From positions 744,001 to 808,000 of the forward strand of contig JAJTTP010000002.1 of the NCBI GenBank assembly GCA_023313575.1: DNA of 64,000 nt. The letters are read 5' to 3'. The stretch is from Eutypella sp. D-1 (Eukaryota; Ascomycota; Sordariomycetes; Xylariales; Diatrypaceae). Positions 57,630 through 64,000 of this stretch are shown here, in pieces. Under the pieces are notes generated by a model. It worked only from the letters and a program-made list of their open reading frames with translations. It was not told where the DNA came from and did no database searches. Position 1 is the stretch's first letter, and each line of letters begins with the position of its first letter. A program made the translations under genes and the position numbers.

Positions 57630-59003
57630 ATGATCCGGCAACCTCTGCGGACGGCCCTCGTCGGCGCCCGGACGAGGCCAGACATCCACCGAGTCACCGA
57701 CGGCATCGCGGCCTCGCTACGACAATTCAACACGGCCCAGCGCCTATGCGCAGGTCCCGGGGATAAAAATAACAGCGGCGATGGAAGTAACGACCCGAAT
57801 GCCAGCCGACGCCAACGGGCCGTCGCGGCGGTCGACGAGCTCATCGCCATGACCGAGAGCACGGTGGACCAGCTACAGCATAACCAGCCCCCAGGTCAAC
57901 AAGAACAACAGCAACAGCAACAAGACCAACAACAACTTCCTTCCTCTCCCTTGTCACGTCAAGCCCCGAACATCATCAAGGTCGACAGACTCCCCATCCG
58001 CGGCGGTCTCACGGGTTTCCGTAAAGTAATCATGCCCAGCGGGGATAACAGCCGGGGAGGGAGCCATGACGCCAACCCTAACATCATCCGAGGCGGCTTC
58101 CGGCCACGCGGTCGCGGCGGCTTCGGGCTCGGGGCGCAAAACGGTGGCGGCCGGATTAGCGGAGGCCGAATCGGCGGAGGTCGGGGTGATGGAAGAGGAG
58201 GGAGGGGCAGGGGCAGGGGAGGTCGCGGAGGTCGTGGAGGTCGCGGAGGGCGGCGAGGCGGGCGGGGCCGGGACGCCGAGGAGGGCGAAGACGGTAAGGA
58301 CGCCGAGGACGACCCGGATTACATAACGCCGGAGGAGCGGGAGTTCTTCGCGGAGCAGGCGGAGGGCACGGTGCAGCTATTCAATCCAACCGTAACGCTC
58401 GATTCGCTGGTGGGCTACAGCCCCGCGGTGCCGGCCGCGCACCCCGCGCCCCTCGCCCGCCGCGCCACCGTCGTCCGTCAGGCCCGCATCCTCGGTGGCG
58501 CCCACCCTTACTCCGAGGACGACTTCCCTGTACCCCAGGACGCGCACGCCGCCCTCTGCCGGGGCAACGGCGCCTTCTTCCCCACCCCCGAGGCCCGCGA
58601 GTGGGCGATGCGCTGCGGGTCTAAAAACCTCAGAGCGCGGCTGGAGGCCAATGCTGCTGCGTCGCATCCCAAGAAATCCTCTTCCGAGGCATCATCGGCT
58701 TCCGACGACGCATCGGTTTCCGCCGAGACATCGCCTTCCGAACCACCGCCACCGCCCATACCAGACCCGCTCGAGACGACCAAGCAGGCCGTGCTCGAGG
58801 ACGCCCTCCTCGGCAAGTATAACGGCCCGCAGTACGCGGACGCCGCGGACACCCTGGGCACCGCCCGCAACTACGTCCGCCGGGACGGCTCCTGGACTGC
58901 CGCCAGCGAGCGCATGCTCCTGGCCAAGATCGAGAGTCTCCTGCCGTCCACGCGAGCCAAGGCCGGCGGGGCAGGAGAGAACAAGGCGAGGGCCAATGCT
59001 TGA
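57630..59003 (+). CDS. Unassigned RGG-rich protein with mitochondrial-type N-terminus
   Basis: Single exon, 457 aa. I start at ATG 57630 (MIRQPLRTALVGARTRPD); the frame is open upstream but only from a GTG. The first ~45 residues are basic with no acids until Asp18 and look like a mitochondrial presequence. Then come a Gln-rich run (QQEQQQQQQDQQQ) and a long Gly/Arg region around residues 155-215 with many RGG/RGRGG units, typical of RNA-binding tails. A structured-looking C-terminal half has DYITPEEREFFAEQAEGTVQLFNP, VRQARILGGAHPY, NGAFFPTPEAREWA and, at the end, GTARNYVRRDGSWTAASERMLLAKIESLL. I recognise no named family. The convergent neighbour is mitochondrial ribosome recycling factor, so a role in mitochondrial RNA or translation is a reasonable but unproven inference. 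Confidence 0.75.
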   Translation: MIRQPLRTALVGARTRPDIHRVTDGIAASLRQFNTAQRLCAGPGDKNNSGDGSNDPNASRRQRAVAAVDELIAMTESTVDQLQHNQPPGQQEQQQQQQDQQQLPSSPLSRQAPNIIKVDRLPIRGGLTGFRKVIMPSGDNSRGGSHDANPNIIRGGFRPRGRGGFGLGAQNGGGRISGGRIGGGRGDGRGGRGRGRGGRGGRGGRGGRRGGRGRDAEEGEDGKDAEDDPDYITPEEREFFAEQAEGTVQLFNPTVTLDSLVGYSPAVPAAHPAPLARRATVVRQARILGGAHPYSEDDFPVPQDAHAALCRGNGAFFPTPEAREWAMRCGSKNLRARLEANAAASHPKKSSSEASSASDDASVSAETSPSEPPPPPIPDPLETTKQAVLEDALLGKYNGPQYADAADTLGTARNYVRRDGSWTAASERMLLAKIESLLPSTRAKAGGAGENKARANA

Positions 59004-59529
59004 TTGGGGGTTCATTGGAGGGAGCGATTGGAGGGGGCGAATGTAGGGGTTAGGGTAGGGGTTGGGATTGCAGAGTTACCATACAACCGAGGCAGGAGGG
59101 GGGAGACGGGCTCTCGTAAAAGGTCGTAGAGGCTAGAATCCCTCGCCATTGTACTATACTATCACGATAAAAGGACAAATAAAAAGGCGCTCTGCGACTT
59201 GCAGGATCGCAAGATGCCGTCGGGTGTGTGTATATATACCGAATAAAATGTGGCAGCTTTTAATGCTCCGAGTTCTCGACCTCCTACGCAAGTTTGGATT
59301 CTTGATCCAGGTGCCCATTCAGAATTTCAATGTTCAATGTCATTACTCATTTAGCATTTAGCATTTAGCATTCAGTATTTAGGTGTTCTTTTTTTCCCCT
59401 TCCCTTCTCTCTTCCCTTTTTTTATTTTCCTTTTCTTCTTCCAGGTACAGATCCAGTAGCTCGCCACTCATACATACGACTATAATCCAGCAAGGCCGGG
59501 GAGGATGCGCCCCTACCCCCTTACCCCTT
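59004..59529. other. Intergenic between convergent genes
   Basis: 526 bp of 3' flanks. It includes catttagcatttagcatttagcattcagtattta short tandem units (59347-59381) and a pyrimidine run at 59385-59445. Nothing else. Confidence 0.5.
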
Positions 59530-60612
59530 TTACTTGCCACCTTCAGCAGCTTTCAGAGCCTCCTTCTCAGCGTCGTCGATCTCGGACATCTTAGCCTTGA
59601 TCATATTATCGAGGTTCTTGGTAGCGGTCCTCCGGGAGTCGGGGCCGAGGACAGCCTCCTTGAGCCAATTGGCATGGACCTTGTCACGGCGGCGACGGAT
59701 GGCGCGGATGCGCTCGCGCCACTCATTGCAGGTGGCCTTGAGGCGGCGGGCGGACTCGTCGCGGCTCTCGGGCTCGACCCTAAGCAGGAGCTCGAGCTCG
59801 TTGTCCGGCTCCCGCTGCGGCTGCTGATTGAAGTCGGGCGACGCCTGCACCGCGCTCATGATCGCCTTGATGGATCCCGGCTCGTGCGCCAGGATGCTGA
59901 CGTACCTACCCCCGGGCCGCGGCACCACCTGCGCCAGCTCCCGCAGCGCGTACGTGGCCCCGGATCCCTTGGGCGCGTCGGGTGCCGCCACTCGCAGTGC
60001 CCCGATCACGTCCTGGTTGAAGCGCCCCCCGCTCCGCAGCTTCTTCAGCAGCGACATGAAGTGCTCGTCCTGCTGCTTGATGCGGGACTGCACATCAGCG
60101 AAGTTCAGCGGGTCTTCGGGGTTCGGCGGCGGGTGCTTGCCCCCGCCCTCATCGTCGTCCTTGTCTGCAGAAGTCTCTGCCGTTGCTGCCGCTGCACCGC
60201 CACCGCCCTTGGACTTTCCCTTTCCCTTCTTGAGATGGCTGGGTGACGTGTGGAACAGAGCTCGTGTACTTGCTGAGCAGTAAGACGGGATTGGGGGTGG
60301 CGCTACTCTCTGGGTGTAGCATCGTAGGGACACGACGGGGACAGCGGTGGCTGCACTGGTGGTAATGGAGGAAGTCGTGGTACGATTTAGCAACACCCGT
60401 ACATTATTATGGCTGGTTAATTAAGATCCAAATGTTAGCTGCTGGAAGAAGCTTTAAAAAAAAGCTGATTATAGGTTTCAATTGAATCCCAATTATGAAC
60501 CATCATCACGGGATCGTGGGGTATCATGGGAAACATACTTTCTGCCCAGCTCAGAACGAGCCGTATGGGCTGCCTTGCCGAGAATTGAGTTACTGATATT
60601 CCTCCCTCTCAT
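59530..60612 (-). CDS. RRF1: Mitochondrial ribosome recycling factor
   Basis: Two exons, 60612-60539 and 60412-59530, with a 125-bp intron (GTATGT...CTAAC...CAG); 318 aa. The large exon has no in-frame ATG before the conserved domain. The frame closes upstream at a TAA, so the first exon is needed; it gives MRGRNISNSILGKAAHTARSELGR and joins in frame to NHNNVRVLLNRTTT. The resulting ~85-residue basic, Ser/Thr-rich leader is a mitochondrial presequence, ending near CSASTRALFHTSPSHLKKGK. The RRF domain covers about 110-318, with KLRSGGRFNQDVIGALRV, ELAQVVPRPGGRYVSILAHEPGSIKAIMSAVQASPDFNQQPQ, RVEPESRDESARRL and a C-terminal helical repeat RERIRAIRRRRDKVHANWLKEA. It splits post-termination ribosomes in mitochondria with EF-G2. 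Confidence 0.92.
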
Positions 60613-61557
60613 AGTCGAGGAGTTATAAGTAATAATACAGAAATACAGATTGATGATAGGCTTCTCTCGACTTTCTTCTTCCACTACGCAAAATTGTTAA
60701 ACCTGGAAACAGTCGAAGCTAAAGAATTGGCCGTTTGAACCCCACACGACCTCCCTACATGCCGTACCTACCTCTTTACACTGCTAGCTACCTTAGGTGC
60801 TCCAGTGCCTCTCAAGCTCCCTACGTCAGGGCTTCTTAGGGCAGGGTGTCGAGGGCTCCGATTATGTATGCATCTATCCCGAGCTCCTCCGCATTTTCCA
60901 TATTTGTTCTACTGCATCTTCACAGAGCATGGGTACCTAGGGCCAACATTTAAGTACCTGGTTTGCCTGGGCATGAACTCTCTCTATACCTAACTTGCTG
61001 AAGTACATATGTAGTCAGCGACTTTTTTTTTGCTTTAGAGCTATGTCGTTCCTTTATTAAAGTAATTAGGAAGAAGTAAATATCTTAAGAAATTAAACTA
61101 TAAATTGCATCCACCATACCTAAGAACCTACAGGATTTGAGGACACTGGTGATATAAACCCTAAGGTACATACAGGCACTATGTATATCATTTGTCATTT
61201 TAGCTCCCGATATGTGAAGTACTTCCGGCTATCTACCGGTTAGCTATCGCTTATCTTAGCCGTACCTTAGGCTTAGGGTGCTTGTGCCTGTGGAGATGGC
61301 AGTTCCTTCCTCTCTTGAACATTCTCGGTAGTGATGCGCCGGAGACCAAAGTAAGAACAGGGGAAATGGCGCATTAAAGGAAAAAAAGAGGAAGAAAGAT
61401 CTTGAAAATGAAAAACAGGTCTTCTTCAGTTGACCAAGATATGTAACGACAACCAATTGACATGCGACCGGAGAGAAGAATTCACAGAATAATAACCGCT
61501 TATCGTCTGCAACTAATATAACGTATAATAGTCGAAATCTTAACTCAACTTGTGATA
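60613..61557. other. Intergenic region left of the tRNA
   Basis: 945 bp, AT-rich, with cctacctaccttaggt-type words near 60.77 kb. It holds the RRF1 promoter (minus strand, left end). No further gene seen. Confidence 0.5.
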
Positions 61558-61649
61558 GGCCGCGTCGTCTAGTGGTTAGGACACATGCTTTACATTACAC
61601 TGTGTAATATGATCGCATGGGGTCGCAGGTTCGATCCCTGCCGTGGTCA
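61558..61649 (+). tRNA. tRNA-Val (anticodon UAC) with a 19-nt intron
   Basis: The full cloverleaf folds by eye: acceptor GGCCGCG (61558-61564) with CGTGGTC (61642-61648), discriminator A 61649; D-stem GTC/GAC around TAGTGGTTAG; anticodon stem CATGC/GCATG; loop TT-TAC-A-C; variable GGGTC; T-stem GCAGG/CCTGC with TTCGATC. The intron 61595-61613 sits between positions 37 and 38, the standard place, and contains TTACAC-T-GTGTAA. The B box GGTTCGATCCC is canonical, and a T5 Pol III stop follows at 61651. Anticodon positions read TAC, so valine. CCA is not encoded, as expected for a nuclear gene. Confidence 0.9.
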
Positions 61650-61650
61650 C

Positions 61651-61655
61651 TTTTT
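61651..61655 (+). terminator. Pol III terminator (T5) of tRNA-Val
   Basis: Five T's starting one base after the base that follows the mature tRNA end; the run is the usual RNA polymerase III stop. Confidence 0.7.
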
Positions 61656-62014
61656 GTCTCTCGTAGTCTTTTTGGTAACGCGTTATTCAATCTTGATGAA
61701 TAAATAGATATTAAAGAATCATAAATTGCTCTTTGTTGAATAAGCGACGTTCATTTTGGTGAAGGGAAGTGAATATCAAGCCTTAGGATGCTGGAGTGCG
61801 CTTCTCTCCGATATACGCCTGATCAGAGTCTTGGAGCCCCCAGCAGTTCACCCACCCACATAGACACATTAGTTCTCTCTCATCTATTATCAGTAACTTG
61901 ATACGACTTCCTTTTTGCATTGTACTTGGATTTGTCACATGTGACTTGGTTCTAACTACATCGCAACTCTATCCTATCTCCTCGACATATAAATGGCTTG
62001 AGCACACCCAGTTA
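61656..62014. other. Intergenic between tRNA and WDR6-like gene
   Basis: About 360 bp holding the 3' UTR of the minus-strand WD40 gene. Nothing else recognised. Confidence 0.5.
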
Positions 62015-64000
62015 TCAAGGAACCCTCCACACCTCCATGCCCACGCCTACAACCAGAACCCTATCCCTATCCAAGACCTCCAGGTCCCCGGAGTCCGCGA
62101 CAGCCGAGTAGCGGTCATCCAGCAGCACGATCCTCAGGTCCGGGGACTGCCACCCGACCAGCCTCCAGGTCTTAACCCGCTGGTCTGTGCTCGCGGTGAC
62201 GACGAGCGCGTCCCTGCCGTCCTCGAGGAGCCGGAGGATGGCTATTCCCGTGACGGCCGCCGCGTGCGCTGACCTCACGATCGCCTTGCTCTGAACCCTG
62301 ACCTGCGAGTGTGCTGCGGTCACTGCCGTGTCGCGGGTACCTGACACTAAAGCCGTAGAATCGGATCGCAGACATGTGACCCCTAGCGCATTGTCGTCAC
62401 CGCCCGTGACCACAAGATATGCCATGTCGCCCTCTGGCATCGCAACAGATCGTAAATCCAGCGACTTGACCGAATTCTGGTGTATCCTCGCCACTGCGAT
62501 TTCGCTGCTCTCCTCCTTTTCTTCGTCTCCTGCTGCTGCTGCTACTTTTGCTGCTGAGTGTGTGGAGGTCGGTAGTGACGTCGGAACCCCCTCTCCACCG
62601 AAGATAGCGAGATGTCCGTCGGTGGCGGCGGTCAGGACCGCGCCCGTGGACCCTGCCTCTAGATGCCGCAGCTGCGTGAGGCAGGCGCCCGTGTACCCGC
62701 GCCTGCTCTGCAGCGCGAACCCGCCCGTCCTCGTGTACGTGTAGGACTGCAGGGTGGAGTTCGACAGGGCCATGGAGATGCGGAAGACAGCCTCCGGGTC
62801 TTCGGGCGCGCCCATGACCGCGTCTTCGTGTGACTTCTGGTGCTGCTGCGACGGCGGTGGCGGCGGCATCCGCTCCACATCAAAGTCCATGATGCGCAAG
62901 TCCCCGGCTTCAGAGCGGTCCGGGAACGCAGCCTCGCAAACGACGCCGAGCGGGCAAGCGGCGCAGCCGGGGATGCGGCGCACCCTCCAGACGAAGAACT
63001 CCTCGCTGCCGCCACTGCTGAACAGATGTCCGTCGCCGTGCCACCGCAGGGCCTGGATGCCGGTCGCGTGCTTCTCGAGCACCGCGACACACCGAAAGCC
63101 CAGGGTCCCGCCGCCTTCGCCGCGCTGCGGCTGCTGCCGCTCCCATATCCGGATCGTCGTGTCCTCGGCGCCCGTGGCCACGTACCTGCCCGAGGGCGAG
63201 GCGCTCGCGGCCTTGATCTCGCGGCCGTGGCCGCCGGGCTTCAGGGTCCGCTGCGCCGCGCCCGCCTGCGAGAACACGTGCATGCGCGACGCCTTGGTGA
63301 AGACGAAGCGGAAACCTTCACCATCACCATCACCGTCGTTACCGTAGTGCCCGTTGTCGTCGGGCTGGCGGTGGTGGCGCAGGGGCGTATACGTAAAGCT
63401 CCGGTGCCCGCCCCCGCACTCGACGCTCGCCACCTCCCGCCGGCTCGTCTCGTTCCAGACTACCAAGTTCTTGCCCCGGAACCCGCAGACCATGAGGTCG
63501 TGCCCGTGTCCTCGCCCGTTGGCGCTGAACCAGGCCCCCTCGATCACGGACCCGGAGCGCAACGCGACTTCGTGTAGTAAGTGGAGACGGACATGGTCAG
63601 ATGTTGTAGCAGTAGGAGTAGCAGTAGTCGCTGTAGTCGTAGAAGTAGAAGTAGTGATGTTGGGGGTAGTGTGGAGCTCATAAATTCGGTATTTACCATC
63701 CCGACACGTCGCCAGGAACGAGTAACTAGGAGATTCTTGCTTTCCCTCCTCCTCCTCCTCCTCCGCCTCCTGCTGCTGTTCTCGTTTCTGGGGAAGAGGC
63801 ACGATCGAAGTAATGGCGTCGTCTAGCTTGACCCGCAAGGTGAATCGAGTAGAATATCCGCCGGCGGCATCCTTGCCCAGCACACAGATCGACCCGTTCC
63901 TAGAACCGAGCACGAGGTAGCCGCGGAAGAACGCGGCAGCCGTGACGGAGAACCCGGGCTCCAGCGTGACCTCCACCTCGCCCGGCGTCGCGCGCGCGTC
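62015..64000 (-). CDS. WDR6/Rtt10-like WD40 protein, C-terminal part (5' end beyond window)
   Basis: The frame is open from the right edge down to the TGA at 62015-62017, giving at least 661 residues of the C-terminal part. No intron is needed. WD40 signatures include FRGYLVLGSRNGSICVLGK, DLMVCGFRGKNLVVWNETSRREVASVECGGGHRSF, GREIKAASASPSGRYVATGAEDTTIRIWER, HATGIQALRWHGDGHLFSSGGSEEFFVWRV, HQNSVKSLDL, YLVVTGGDDNALGV and AHAAAVTGIAIL...VVTASTDQRVKTWRL. The order and the GGDD...AHAAAVTG...STDQR end match WDR6 and yeast Rtt10/Trm734, the partner of the Trm7 2'-O-methyltransferase for tRNA position 34. Low-complexity insertions (Glu-rich, TTS/TAT-rich, Gly/Asp-rich) interrupt the blades. The nearest neighbour is a tRNA gene, probably by chance. 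Confidence 0.85.
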   Translation of the reverse strand, partial: DARATPGEVEVTLEPGFSVTAAAFFRGYLVLGSRNGSICVLGKDAAGGYSTRFTLRVKLDDAITSIVPLPQKREQQQEAEEEEEEGKQESPSYSFLATCRDGKYRIYELHTTPNITTSTSTTTATTATPTATTSDHVRLHLLHEVALRSGSVIEGAWFSANGRGHGHDLMVCGFRGKNLVVWNETSRREVASVECGGGHRSFTYTPLRHHRQPDDNGHYGNDGDGDGEGFRFVFTKASRMHVFSQAGAAQRTLKPGGHGREIKAASASPSGRYVATGAEDTTIRIWERQQPQRGEGGGTLGFRCVAVLEKHATGIQALRWHGDGHLFSSGGSEEFFVWRVRRIPGCAACPLGVVCEAAFPDRSEAGDLRIMDFDVERMPPPPPSQQHQKSHEDAVMGAPEDPEAVFRISMALSNSTLQSYTYTRTGGFALQSRRGYTGACLTQLRHLEAGSTGAVLTAATDGHLAIFGGEGVPTSLPTSTHSAAKVAAAAGDEEKEESSEIAVARIHQNSVKSLDLRSVAMPEGDMAYLVVTGGDDNALGVTCLRSDSTALVSGTRDTAVTAAHSQVRVQSKAIVRSAHAAAVTGIAILRLLEDGRDALVVTASTDQRVKTWRLVGWQSPDLRIVLLDDRYSAVADSGDLEVLDRDRVLVVGVGMEVWRVP

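Overview
The window looks like nuclear DNA of a filamentous ascomycete (Pezizomycotina, most likely Sordariomycetes; I cannot fix the genus). Genes carry short introns, mostly 57-168 bp, with GTRNGT donors, CTAAC/CTGAC-type branch sites and YAG acceptors. Coding DNA is GC-rich at third positions and intergenic DNA is AT-rich. Several families are typical of these fungi: a PTH11/SAT4-type rhodopsin-like receptor, a berberine-bridge-type FAD oxidase, a hybrid histidine kinase and a DUF7707-like secreted protein. I rebuilt 18 protein genes by joining exons; two are cut by the window edges. There is also one intron-containing tRNA. I saw no transposase, retroelement, CRISPR array, rRNA or secondary-metabolite backbone enzyme.

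Layout, left to right. 1-6 kb, all +: C-terminal part of a PhoD-like phosphatase with a very long disordered tail, a degenerate RNase D/EXD2-like exonuclease-fold protein, and a histidine-phosphatase (phosphoglycerate mutase fold) protein. 8.5-9.3 kb: a small secreted, probably GPI-anchored Cys-rich protein. 11.5-20.7 kb is a run of secretory-pathway genes: CDP-alcohol phosphotransferase (+), oligosaccharyltransferase subunit SWP1/ribophorin II (-), a glutaminyl cyclase-like M28 enzyme (-), and a membrane-anchored aspartic-protease-like protein lacking the catalytic signature (-). 22.1-22.6 kb (-): NatC auxiliary subunit NAA38, a small two-exon gene. 23.5-25.1 kb (-): FAD-linked oxidoreductase. 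27.5-31.2 kb (+): RAD2/XPG nucleotide-excision-repair endonuclease, intronless. 32.3-36.9 kb (-): hybrid histidine kinase.

After a gene-poor 5.3 kb come a four-TM MARVEL-like protein (42.2-43.2, +), an MCT-type MFS transporter (46.5-48.0, +), ubiquitin C-terminal hydrolase (48.4-49.1, -), a PTH11-like receptor with a 37-nt exon (52.5-54.0, +), and succinate-semialdehyde dehydrogenase with a mitochondrial presequence (55.1-56.7, +). The right end is devoted to gene expression: an RGG-rich protein with a mitochondrial-type N-terminus (+) converges on mitochondrial ribosome recycling factor (-), followed by tRNA-Val(UAC) and the WDR6/Rtt10 WD40 protein (-), whose family acts in tRNA 2'-O-methylation.

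The genes do not form one operon-like or biosynthetic unit. The clearest points of interest are two proteins that keep an enzyme fold but lose the active-site residues, a UCH with an Asp-to-Glu change in the triad, very small coding exons that simple ORF calling misses, and several inverted-repeat or palindromic intergenic structures. I found no convincing new multi-gene system.
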